From NCBI GenBank assembly GCA_018881555.1, contig JACAXG010000070.1, forward strand, positions 1,922,001 to 1,986,000: a stretch of DNA of 64,000 nucleotides, read 5' to 3'. The notes under the pieces are model-generated. The model was not told the DNA's origin. It saw only the letters and a list, made by a program, of their open reading frames with translations, and searched no databases. Source of the stretch: Amblyornis subalaris. Lineage: Eukaryota > Chordata > Aves > Passeriformes > Ptilonorhynchidae. This document shows positions 1 through 11,567 of the stretch, in pieces; position 1 is the stretch's first letter; each line of letters opens with the position of its first letter. The translations under genes were made by a program, and so were the position numbers.

Positions 1-731
1 AGTTAATAAGANTTCTTGCCCAAAGTTCAGAGTCTGTCTTTCTGATTTTTAAATCCCAGCTTCCCAGTTCTTTTCCCTTTTTGATCCCAAGAAATTGCAT
101 TTGGCTTCTCCATTTGTCAGCTTTATTTGTACATCTGGGCACAAAACTGTGTTTGAGCCAANCCTGTTTTTCTTGATTCTGTGGATCTTTTCATTTAACA
201 TTCCAGCTTTAGCTACACCTGACTGGTTCTGGCATCTCCATGTAGCAATAGCCCTTGCCCCTCTTTCACGTTTTTGAACCACTTTGAGGGATTTCATAAA
301 GCCCCTGAGGTATTTTCTTTAGTTGCTTCAAGCAATCCCATCTAAGTTTCACTTACCCTAGGAGACAGATGGAAGCATTTACTCAGGCTTTCAGAAGTGT
401 TCAAAATGTAATGAACAAGATCAGCACGTTCTTTTTACCCCGTAAGTTAGACATAGAGGAAGTCTTGCCTTCCAGANCCCTTGCTGGCATTTCCTTCTCC
501 TTCTGTGTCTCCTGGGAAGGCTGGAAGGGCTGCCCCTGTCCCAGGAGGGACACAGCCCTCGCTGTCCCGGAGCCCAAGGCCTGAGGAGCTGCAGCACTTA
601 CTCTGCCAGCTGCTGGCTCCTGCCGGCCTCGCTGTTCCCGAGTTAGGGAATTAATGAGTTAGGAAAGCCCAACCCAAACCAGGACAATGCCCAGTGAGAG
701 ACCGAAACGTTATAGTTAATAATTTAAACAT
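1..731. other. Intergenic sequence, no recognised gene
   Basis: No gene is recognised. The segment 480-690 is clearly GC-richer than its surroundings and may be repeat-derived. An exon-like segment at 362-441 is described separately. Confidence 0.5.
362..441 (+). other. Exon-like segment with strong splice-site matches, function unknown
   Basis: A sequence resembling an acceptor (CACTTACCCTAG) is followed by 80 nt open in two frames and then a near-perfect donor, GTAAGTTAG, at 442. One frame reads ETDGSIYSGFQKCSKCNEQD and on, with a Cys-x2-Cys pair; the other reads MEAFTQAFRSVQNVMNKIST. Neither is recognised. It may be an orphan exon of an unannotated transcript on the plus strand or a chance match. 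Confidence 0.25.
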
Positions 732-1689
732 TGCTATGAAGGAATTTTGGCCCATTATGGCAAAACTGAATAAATAATCTGCAACCACCAAAGCCCACCC
801 TCCCTGAATAGGCGTCCTGAGGGGAATTTTGGACTGTGAGTTAAGCCACCTAAGGGTACTTGAAATAAGAGAAAGGTGGCACTATTGTTCAATTATCTCA
901 GATCCAGGGAGAAGTAAACAAGGCTGCAGGAGAAGAATGCCAAACAAGAAAGCCAAACCCAGCAGCTGTCCTGAAAATCAGCTCCGGCTGGGTTCGGGCT
1001 GGGGGAGGCCATAGCCCACAGGCCCATCTGCTGAGGCCGAGTTTGCACGTGCTGCCCCCCAGCCAAGGCTGGGGGAGGAGAGTTTTGGCTGAGTGGCCTT
1101 ACCTCTGGTCGGAGGCAGTGAACACCCACCCTCTCTCACACAAACTGGCTCAGCTGTAAAACCCCCCACCCTGGGAAGACCACATACACAAGACACTCAC
1201 GTGACGGGCAGCTGAGGAGGCGTCATAATCCATCAAAGACTCTCAAAGCACTCCCAGACTCATTCCTGAGGCCTTGCACCAGAGCACTGCAGGCGATCTA
1301 AGGGATGCAACAGATCCAGAGTCTGTTACAAGAGACAGTGTCAAACTTGACCCCCCCAGGGGAGGTACCTGGGCATTCCCACCTGGCCTGAACAGATATT
1401 AATCCATGGAATTCTATGTTTTGTGGGATCCTCATCANCAAGAAGACCAGAAGAAGAGGATCAACAGGACACTGTTGGGATCCATGGAGTGATGGTATTT
1501 TCTACTTAATCCGTNTCTGTGTCACCATTTTTGTCTCCCTCACTGCTTTTTCTATTTCTCTCTCTCTCTCCCCCCCTGCCATTTACTGTTAAATAAAATC
1601 CATACTATTGACTTCAGCACATGGTCTCATTTGCACCTTGATTCAGGCAGAGACATCTCTCTAAAATTTTTAATAACTGGATCTTAACA
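732..1689 (+). mobile_element. Probable solitary LTR of an endogenous retrovirus (boundaries approximate)
   Basis: The element has an LTR-like architecture: a long upstream segment, a CT-rich tract (1555-1576), an AATAAA at 1592-1597, then about 90 nt of R/U5-like sequence ending TTAACA. A TG start at 732 is a guess. No gag, pol or env coding sequence lies next to it, so it is non-coding. The five bases AACAT occur just before 732 and again at 1686-1690. If they are the target duplication, the element would end at 1685 without the usual CA, so the borders remain open. The family is not identified. Confidence 0.5.
1555..1576. repeat. CT-rich low-complexity tract
   Basis: Alternating TC is followed by a C run, inside the probable LTR, just ahead of its polyadenylation signal. 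Confidence 0.8.
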
Positions 1690-4521
1690 TGCCCTCTTAC
1701 CAGAGTCCTCCTGGGTGAGGAGAGCNTCTCCTCTGGACAGCCTGGTTTTCCATTCAGGCAATCAGCTTCTGCAGAAANCTCTGACACTTCGAATTTCTTT
1801 GCAGCAGACCTACTAGTTGTTGAAATTCAGATTGGGAAAGTTGTAGCTGCATTTGCAGGTTTGCCTGAAAATTTGATANAGGTTGGTCCAATCAAAACTT
1901 TATTTTCCTCCATTCTTTCTGTGAAACCTAAATTCTTTAAAAAAATATTTTACAGGAATTTCCCCTCCCCCCCATTTTATTTATTTGAGGAATTTCTAGT
2001 CCTGATGGTAATGCACTTTGAAGAGCTTTGAGTCCAGTGAGATGGTGCATTATTTGTTGCAGTTTCATTCAGCAGGAGTATCAGCTTTCCTTAGAAAGCT
2101 TGTTTCCTTCTACAAACACCAGCATTGCTTTGTCTTTATTATCCACTCATCAGATGAGTGCANTGGTTTCTATCAGAGAGGAAATCAGTGAGACAAATCC
2201 AGTATATCCCATGGTGAAATCANCTCACAGGAAGCCAGAGTCAGAAAGCGCCAGGGAGAACTTGACTGTCTTGAAATGACCACTCTCTCTCTCACCTCTG
2301 GTTTCTCCTTTGATAGCAATACCAAAAAACTCGTACAGAATGTGGGATTATCCACTTATCTCTGCCATTCCAGACCCCCGACCTTGCAATCCTTTAAGCA
2401 TTAACTTTGTATAGTTCAGTGGCAGCTGTGACAAAGAAATTAGAAAACTTGACCACTTTTCAAAGNAAGGCAGATCTAATGGGCCATGTGGTCTTTCTCA
2501 ACAACCAACACTTAAATTCTTGGTAAAGTGGCATCTTAACTAGAAAACTTTAGAGGCTTCAGATTTTTNTTTTCTTCCAGATGTATTCATGTGCTCAGCA
2601 AGGCCCATCACTATATTTTTCTTTTTTTATGAAATGTTNATAGAACATTTAACATACATGAAGAAAACATATACAATCAGTAACTGAGGCTCTAGACCAG
2701 AATGTTCCTATAGAACCCTGTAGAAACACCTGGGGTCTACAGCTGTGTACTGTCCTACAGAGAAACTGCTTTGTGACTATCTCTCATATACTGCTTTTTG
2801 GACAACTGAACAAAAACCACTTGGGTAGATGCCTTTCACTCTGGGCTTCTGCAAACATTTAGAAATGGAATCTGTAACATTAGAAAACTAAAATAAATGG
2901 CTNCATCCATGCTTCTGCAGCGCTGTAAAAAAAGCAGCAAATCTANGGCCCCAGGTACCAGTGGCGTCTATTGATACGATCTCTGTTAGTCCATTAAATC
3001 TTGAGATTAAAAAAGCTTGGACACTTTTAAATATATGCACATAAACCAAGATAATTTGCATGGAGAATTAGAGCATTTCACGCACAGGCAGACCATGCTA
3101 ATTCAAATAAAACTGATACACATCACTGCATCCAGTGTTGTACCGAAATAGGAATAACCCTGCAAAAGGTATTTTCAGGANACATGTGGAAATGCTGAGA
3201 TATGCACAGTACTGAAGGTTATGTGTGTGATAACTCCATGGTTAACAGAAAGAAGAAACTATTCCNAAATGCCAACTTAGACTCCTCCTCCAACCAGCTG
3301 CTGGAGAGGCTGCCAAGACCAGCTAATGCAGCTCACTGGGATAGGTANCCACATCTCAGCAGCTCCAAAGATGCCAGCAAGGTGCACTGGGGAAAGAGAA
3401 GTGAGCAAAACTGGAAAGACACAGGTCTCTGGCTCTGAGTCACAGTCCCTCGGGAGTTGGAGATAACTTTGATAGTAAAAAATGGGCACAGTCAGATCAA
3501 GTGGTGCATTATTAGTACCACCAGGCTGTGTGTTGTCACTTACTGAGATTTCAGTCATGGCAGAGCCTTGCCTCAGCACTTTCTATAGAGGAAACAAGAT
3601 TTTTCTTAGTCTCTTTTCCCATCTGTAGGACCAGGATGAAATATTTCCTCATAGCAATTTCGTAACGGAATGAATGTTTGTGGAGTGCTTGAGAGATTTC
3701 AGAAGAAAATCACCACTGGAAGGTAAAATCTTGTAACTGTTTCTTTGCCTTCAATACTGCAGTGGAAGCCTGCAAGCAATATTGATNTTTGTAAAATTAT
3801 CTGTGCCAGTCTTCAGCACTGCCACCTGGNAGGCTCCAGAAAGTGCTAAGACCAGTTCATGGATCTGCAGTGATTCTCCAAAACTCATTTAGCATCAAGC
3901 ACTGTGTCTCCCTAGAGAAAATCCCTAATTAGAAATTTCCTTCAGATATGCTTTTTAATCATACCTATTGTTCTATGGATTTTTTTCCTCCTATCCTATG
4001 CTCNCCATTTTTTGACTCACTGCATTTTGAGCAGTAAGACAAGTTCCAGCATATTTCCTCATCTGGAGAAATTTAAATATCAATAAAAAGAAATCATTGA
4101 TGTCAGTCAGGATTAATTTTTCCCTACTAACTTAAAAATAATTGCTTTTGCAATGTCAGGCTAAAGTTTACAACCAACTCATTTAAAAATTCTTGTGCTA
4201 GGGGGCAGCTTTTCTGAATTTTACATAACTGCATGTAAGTGAAAACTAAAATGTAGTGATCTGAGTTTGAACTCAGATAAGCACTAAGTACAAAACTTCA
4301 TCCGCATGAACCTTTCCATTGACTTCATGAAGACCAGCTCTGCTTCACTTGTAATTCGCTGCTGGAGCATTAAGGGACAAATGCATAATTTAATTGACAG
4401 TTTTCTTCCAGTGACAAAATTCACATATTTTCCAAAGCAAATAACTTCATCATTAAAAGGGAAATTATAGATTTCTTTATTCATGTCACTTTTAACTTTG
4501 AAAATGTTTTTTACTGTCCTA
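1690..4521. other. Intergenic sequence, nothing recognised
   Basis: Ordinary AT-rich non-coding sequence with scattered single Ns. Short open frames (for example 2028-2279 and 3202-3438) lack any recognisable domain, and I see no splice context that would support them. Confidence 0.5.
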
Positions 4522-4911
4522 CAAGGAAAGGCTAAGACAATTTAGATTGTTCAGCCTGGAGAAGAGAAGGCTTCAGGGTAACCTAATCGCAGCCTTTCAG
4601 TACCTAAATAAGCCTGCANAAAAGATGGAGAGTTTTTACAACGACATGTAGTCACAGGACAAGGAGAAGTGGCTTCAAACTGAAGAGAGTAGTTTTAGAT
4701 TAAATGTTAAAAAGAAATTCTTTACTGTGAGAGTGGTGAGGTACTGGAAGAAGTTGCACAGAGAAATTGTGGATACCCCACCCCTGGAAGTGTTCAAGGC
4801 CAGGTTGCACGGGGCTTTGAGCAGCCTGGTCTAGTGGAAGGTTCCCTGCCCATTGGAACTAGATCTTTAAGGTCCCAACCAAGCCATTGTGTTATTATAT
4901 GATTCTATGAT
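4522..4911 (+). mobile_element. CR1 non-LTR retrotransposon, 3' end
   Basis: About 390 nt of the 3' portion of a 5'-truncated CR1. Typical blocks include TGTTCAGCCTGGAGAAGAGA, TTCTTTACTGTGAGAGTGGT, GGAAGTGTTCAAGGCCAGGT and the tail TATGATTCTATGATA. It carries indels and no intact coding. It is intergenic, downstream of CEP170. Confidence 0.93.
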
Positions 4912-7900
4912 AAAATACTTCAATTGGCCAAAGTTAGGAATATAAATACTCAAACAGCTTGTAAGCCTAAACCCACATTCTTAAAACTTCAAGCAACAAA
5001 TGCTGCTTGCACCAAAGAGCAAACCCTGCTCATGCAGCTTGAAACATGGCCCCGAAGGTCTGTACACCTGGGGCTCACNTTAGGGCTGAGATAAGCCACT
5101 AAGCTGTGTTTTCAAATTTCTATTTGAACTTCTGCTGCCCTTGGAGTAATAACTTCAGTGAAACCATAGATGTGATTTTCAATATAACCCAGCATTTTTA
5201 AACCTGCAAAGGTGTTGGAGAGGATATATTTTTGAGGAGTTTGTACATGTAGAAAATCAACTCAAGAAATCACTAAAGCAACACTTTTATCTCAGACTTG
5301 CGATGGGAAGAAAGCAACCTATTAGGTGTTAAGAATACTGCGTAAGTTGCATTTAAATGGTGGTTTTTTGTAAATGACCATCTTATCAGCTGCCTATCAT
5401 ACTGACAGCAACAATGACACAAGGAGCCTGGCTTGTGTATATCCTCGCATGTTTGGAAACAAACAAAGATTGAACATGGTTGTGCAGCAAATTTTTGTTA
5501 GCATTTGAGTTCTCAAGTGTGTAGGTAATGAGATTACAATATTATACACCTGCATCTTTAGTCAGTTACTTAAATTTTGTCTTTTAGGTCCAAAAATTAT
5601 TCCAGGAAAACATCAAATGGCACTGGGGGATGTGTATTTGTTTGGGGGGCTTTTATTCCATTGTATGGAAAGTGCTGTCTATTGTTTTCACCAGTTTATT
5701 TGAGAAACTCCAGTTATTCTGCAGAGCAAAAAATTATGTGATTACTAATGCATGCAGTAACTCCCACATATTTCCAGCTGCCATCCCTTGCCAATGAGCA
5801 GGGTGGCTGTAGTCTCTCTTGCACCTCAGGCACACCTCAGAGCAGGAAGAGTGTTTTCCTGCACAGCTTCTTACCAGTTCTGAAAGTACCATTCTTGAGG
5901 CCATATTATTATGTGNCTCCTGCATCTTCCAGCTCTCCTTTGCACTAAAGTTGAATCAACTGCACAGTTCAGTAACACCTACTGCTCTGGCTGGGGACAC
6001 TGTGTTCTCTACCCACTCCCCTTGACTTCTGTTCATCTGTCATTTGATTTCTTTCAAAAGTTTTTTAAAAAGTTTGCTTAACTTTTTGCACTTTATTGAG
6101 TCTCCTAATCCAGTACCATCTCTTGAGAATACAGTATTCTGCCTGCTCATTTATGAATCAGTTGCTATACTGGGAAATACCATTTAGGACATTTTCTTCA
6201 GTAACGTTATTAAGGTACTTTTAAACCCTCCTGAGTTATCTGCAGTCATTTCCCTCATCTCTCAATAAAACCAGTCATGGATAACCTGAACCACAACTCA
6301 CATCCACCTCTGTATTACTTCCTCAATGAATTTTTCTTGACTTATATATACATCACCTTANCCCAGAAGTGATGATGCAAATGAAATGTGAAGTCACCTG
6401 GTAACTTTTTGTAAGTTTATATATAATCGTTGTTCTTTTTGCTTGGCTTCATACAGGTCCATGTGCCCATGGACAGACATACAGAACTTAGAAATCTCAT
6501 GCTGCCCATTTTTGTTTAAAGCATTCACTAATGAATTCAACTTTTTCTTTTAAGATCACAGTTTGGTTGAAAGATAAATAATTCTGCTCCTAAACTCTTA
6601 TTTTTTAAATAAAAAATATTTATAAAAATATTAAAAAATAATATTTTAATATAAAGATCTTTAAATTTCTTATAATACTTCTAGTTACTCCACAGTAGCA
6701 GAAGGCCTTATAAACATGTGCATTTATTTTTAAAATAGGTGTAAAAATGCTAGCACCAAGGAATTGATAGACCAAAGCAGTGAACTTAGCAAGGACATGT
6801 TAATTGGCAAGTGGAGATGTAGGGGCTATCCCTGAAATGAACAAATCTCTATATCCCCTCACTCCACCCCTAAGGCCTTAGTTTTGGAATAATTTTTGGA
6901 AGTATTACTTGAAAATGTTGCCCTATATTGCCATAAGGGTATTCAATACCTACAAACACTGTTTTAATACAGCCTCCCCAGAGANGGCATTTTATAACAC
7001 CCTCTCATTTTAAGAGCTCTCCTCAGATGTGAGGTAAGAATTATTTCACAAAATAGTAACTGCTCATGAAGCTGTCAGCAAGAAAAAGGGAGCACTGGGT
7101 TAATTTTTCACTCTTAACTCTGGTCTCATTGAACAGGTAAAGATCTTTGACAGCAGACTTCCAGTTCTCTTATCCTGCTTTTAAGTATTTCCAGGGATGC
7201 ATATTCCCACTTGTTTGGTAAATGCATCTTTTCCTTTGGAAATATATGACTAGTGAGAAAAGAATCTGAAAAGGAAATGCCTTCCTCCCCAACCAGTGCT
7301 CTGTTTGCTGTCACTTGCAGGAACAGCATTGGCTAAGGCTTACCAAGTTGAAAACAAAAATGGTTTTTACAAGATTACTGAGGTAGTGCAGCTGGAAATG
7401 CTCTTCAGCACTAGGCAGCTGTCCTTGGAAACATTGCCAGGACAGATATTGTTGGATGTATTTAATATTTGGCAATCATGGCTGAACTACCAGGACTGTA
7501 ACCCTGTCAGCATTTACAGATCTAGCTCTATTTGAAGTCAGAAGTGACATTCTTGCATTTTAAAGACTCTGGTTATTCATCAAGACAAAGGAAAGCAACT
7601 TGCATGGTGAGTGGCAAAGTTTGTTCCTTGTAATTCACTTCAGATACAGAAGACTTGGTAGTATAAAATCTCCTTGGCAGGCAGCAGTGGCCTCCTTTTA
7701 CTGTACACACCATGTCACCAACTGCTTCACAAATTCCTGCATGCCCTTTCTTTTCATGTCTGCATGCCAAAACAGTAACTGTAGATCTTTTCTATGCTTT
7801 AAATCTTTCCAGTTGAAGTTACAAAGGCCTTCCAACAGGCATTGACTGAAAGTCAGTTTTTGGTATGAGACAGCATTCTTTCCCCAGAACGCAATACCAG

Positions 7901-9199
7901 TTGCTTTGGTATAATGTATGTGCTGTAGTTAAACACCACCTTGCTGTTATCAGGTCAGGCACACAAATTATGTCTTTAGCTTTATTTCCGTATGCTACAG
8001 CTAGATATGAGTGTCATTAGAAGTAGTTGTTGGGGGAAGAATTAGAGCAGTGCATGTAGCTAAGGGAGGAAGCAACAGTGCTGATCAGAAAAGGCTTGAA
8101 CTCTGCCTTCTCTGTGTCCTGGCACATTAGCACCACTTGCTGGTGTTTAAAGGGAGCAGAGGACTGATGCAATCGGGCTGGATTTCCTACTTAGTTCTGA
8201 ATAAAAACTCTGCATAACCTTGGCTCTGAGCAGAGTGGTCAGATGAAAATACTGTATGGAAAGAGCTACACTATTGCTTACACAAAAGGGAGTCTGCACA
8301 TGGGAATACAAGCCCAGAAGTGCATTCCCCTATCCTCTGCAAAGACAGAGGGATACTGGTAACAAATNAGGAAATGGTAGTAGACACTGAAGCTGGGGAA
8401 TATGAAAAAGTCCTGTGCAAGTGGAAAGCCCTTGTAACTTTCTCATGATTTTCACTATACCAAACAGGCATCTCTGAACATCAGTAATAATCTCCTGCCC
8501 TGGCTCCAGGGCTGAGTGCTACTGAGTGTTACCATGTGCCATTAGTGCTGTCAATGCCATCAGGCTGGGGATACAAAGCAAAAATACATACACAGAAGCA
8601 GGACCAGAGCTGGCTGATGCTAAGCCACAGCAAAGCTCAGCAATGCTGAAATGCATAACCCAGGAAGAAATTTTTGGAGCTTTATGTGAAACTCATGGTT
8701 TTGTTCCTGCATGAAGCTAGCTAAGGATAGGCAATTTCGTGTCTTGCAGGAAAAGTCTGCATAGAGCCAAACCTGGGACAGAAATAAAAAAGGCACCAGT
8801 CTGGAGCCAAATCAGAACGTTCAGTAAAGTTTTCCAATANATGAAGCAGAGGGAAAGCAGTCTGACAGCCATCTACTGCTGCAACTGGCAGGTGCATTAA
8901 AACTCATTCTCATTCTACAAAGGGAAACAGAGCCACTGTTTGGTGACTGGCATACTGGATTATTTTTGCCTCTAGCTTTGCACACAAAAATCAATTCAAG
9001 TGTGGAAATGAACCTGAGTACGGGAAAGAGAGCCAATACTGTCAGCACAGAGTAAACGATGCAGCAGTGACAATAACGAAGTTTTTCCGGAGAAAAGATA
9101 TTTATGAAAAAATGTCATTTCCTATTTCAGTAAAGGCGAGTTAGACTGCAGGAAGATTGTGTGAACTTCCCAGCTATCAATTACACACTCACACATTTG
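4912..9199. other. Intergenic sequence downstream of CEP170
   Basis: No gene recognised. It includes a very AT-rich stretch at about 6599-6680. A long open stretch after an acceptor-like TTTTGTCTTTTAG near 5575-5588 has no donor and no recognisable protein. It probably belongs to the spacer between CEP170 and the next gene; in mammals PLD5 lies on this side, but it is not seen here. Confidence 0.5.
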
Positions 9200-9222
9200 T
9201 AAAGTTCCAGAAACACTTTATT
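9183..9222 (-). promoter_or_regulatory. CEP170 polyadenylation signal and GU-rich downstream element
   Basis: On the minus strand AATAAA lies at 9222-9217. A GU-rich stretch (ATGTGTGAGTGTGT) lies at about 9196-9183, a typical spacing with cleavage expected near 9200. It is the best such pair downstream of the stop codon. Confidence 0.75.
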
Positions 9223-11280
9223 TAAAAATGGAGTTGTAAATGCATATAACAAAATAACATACATAATAAATGTAACAAAAATAAATAAGGAGAACATGTC
9301 CATACAAAATAATAACATAGTAATGCAAAATGCTTATTACAGAACATAAAGGTAGAAACGCCTGAAAGAACACAAACAGAATCTCGTATGAAGAGCCTGC
9401 ACCTTTAATCCTTCCTAACCATTTCCTACTTTCCACTTGAATCCGCAGAAAAATTATGTTCCCAAGCATTAAACAAAAGAAGGAATTATGGTGATGGTTT
9501 GGTACACTCAGTTTTCAACACCTAGCTCTAGTTTCCATTTATTTTTGCCCTTCTGCACCTTCAAAAAGTTTTCCTGTAGCCTCTGTAAACTAGTGTCATT
9601 CAGGCTCCCACAGTTAGCTGGAGTAGAGCATATTGAGTCATACATGAAGACTGTTTGCTTTTAATTTTTTTTTAAAGAAAATATGAAATCCATTATACAA
9701 CAGATTAGTGGTTTTGTTTTTACATCTCTACAAAAAAAGTTTTTGCATCTTTATTAACTGGTCCAACTTTTACTGATTTCTGAAAGCCTGTACATTTAAA
9801 AGCGTACAGAAAGTAGGTTTTTTTAAAAACAAATCTCATATAGGATTATTGCTGAAATATTAAAGACCATTTCATAAAAGCTGCAAAACTGTATCTTTAA
9901 CCTTAATATATAGAGACTGATGCAAACATAAGAAAATTCCAGTCTATTAGTTACATTTAACAGAAAAAACATTCCTCCAAATTACAGTGTTCTGGAAATA
10001 CAAAGTAATTTACTTTAATTTTTATTATTATTTCCAAATGTTAAGTTACTGGGACAACTGATAAGGAAAATAGGCTTATATAGGAAACTTTAAATAGACT
10101 TGCTTTTCAGTGGTATAAGCAAAATGTCCATGTTAGCAGTCGTCGTCCAGAATCCTTTTAAATATGTAAGACAGGGACAGCTTTACTAGCAAGACTACAG
10201 GAAAATATACAGAAGCAAATAAAATCATTTGCTTGGGAGTGCATCTATAGATCAAGCAAATCATGACAACTCTATTTCCAGGTCCCCTAAAGAAAATTTT
10301 ACATCTCATGATCATTCCAAATAAACAGTAATTTCTTCTGTAACCTTATGTCGCATTTGGATTGGTGAAAGCCCATTTGCCTCAATATGCTTTCATATGT
10401 CCCACATTGCTGTATGTTTAAATTTGTTTCCTAGTTTCAACAAAGATTTGGACAGAAACGAGATATGAAATACTTCTACTTTCATTAACATCAAAAAGAC
10501 ATTTGAAGAAGATCAAAAAGTGCCAAATAGTCTTTTCAGAAACTGGATTAAAACACTGTAATGATAATACAAGGACAGTATTATCAGTTTTCTATGTACA
10601 CCAAAACACTGCTTGCTGTTAAATGATATCGATATGTTCACCTACCACTCCCAGCAAATCTTAGTGCAAACATAATATGTGAACTTATTTGTAAACCCCA
10701 AGACAATTTACGCAGCAACAAGGTTATATAAACCACAGAACTGTTTGAGATTTTCCAGTATATGAGAGAATGAATGCTTTCTGAAATCTGTCTTACTTTT
10801 GCAGTAATGTGTCATTGTAGTCAAAGATAATGTTTCCTATACAAATCATCTAATTCAGAATCAAGAGTAACTGTTCAACAGTTCTGTACAAGCTTTAGAG
10901 GAGGAAGTCCATTCATCAGAGCAGCTTGGCAAAGAGATTTGGGGTTTTCAGTAAATGTTAGACTGCTTGCATGGCTTTTAAAAAGAAACAAATCTATTAA
11001 GGGAAAAACTGCTGATATAATAATTCTTTTGCAAAGCACACAACCACAAAGGGCAAACCTGCCACAATCTGCTTTCCTACACTGGTATCTATGCATATCT
11101 TTATGATTTGAAAAGGATTTGTGTGACAATCAAAGCATCACAATTAAAGAAAACTGGTTTAATAAAACAACTGCTGTTTGACCAAGCCTTTTTTTTTTTA
11201 ATTATAAAAACCGACATTATAAGTTTTCCTTGATTACTAAACATTCCACATGAAAGGGTTTTGTATCAAACACTGAGATG
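9200..11280 (-). other. CEP170: CEP170 3' untranslated region
   Basis: About 2.1 kb of AT-rich, repeat-free sequence lies between the stop codon and a strong polyadenylation site. No splice-flanked coding sequence is seen. The length is close to that expected for vertebrate CEP170 mRNAs. An internal AATAAA on the minus strand near 10021-10026 (+ strand TTTATT) could give a shorter form of about 1.3 kb. The end at about 9200 is inferred. Confidence 0.75.
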
Positions 11281-11567
11281 TCACTCACGCAGGGTGGCAT
11301 CTTCCTCTTCCCCATCTGGGTTAAACCTATTGAAATGTATGCTGAAATCTGCCTCGGATTCAGCATTCTCCAATTCAGCTGCCACAGGGCCGGTGGGGGG
11401 TCGGCCAGCCCGAGCCTCAGGCTGGCAGTTTGGCTGCGCCGGAGGGCGGGAGCCTTGGGAAACAGGGCTGGACTTCGGCTTCGGCTGAGCTGGTAAAATG
11501 GGGCTGGTGAATCCCAAGCTGCTCAGAGCATCCAGGGTACCATCAGGGTCAATCATAGCATTAATTG
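11281..11567 (-). CDS. CEP170: CEP170 terminal coding exon L with stop codon
   Basis: The coding part of the last exon is 287 nt. Acceptor TTTGCTTAG precedes CA, which completes an Ala codon. It encodes [19 protein letters not shown], a Pro-rich variable linker ([20 protein letters not shown] and on), then the conserved acidic tail [19 protein letters not shown] and [12 protein letters not shown] is at 11283-11281. The tail and its length match the known CEP170 C-terminus. The linker is GC-rich and divergent. Confidence 0.95.

Noticed and set aside
5588..5790. Long open stretch after an acceptor-like TTTTGTCTTTTAG.
   Set aside because: No donor at a sensible distance and no recognisable protein; it is probably chance.
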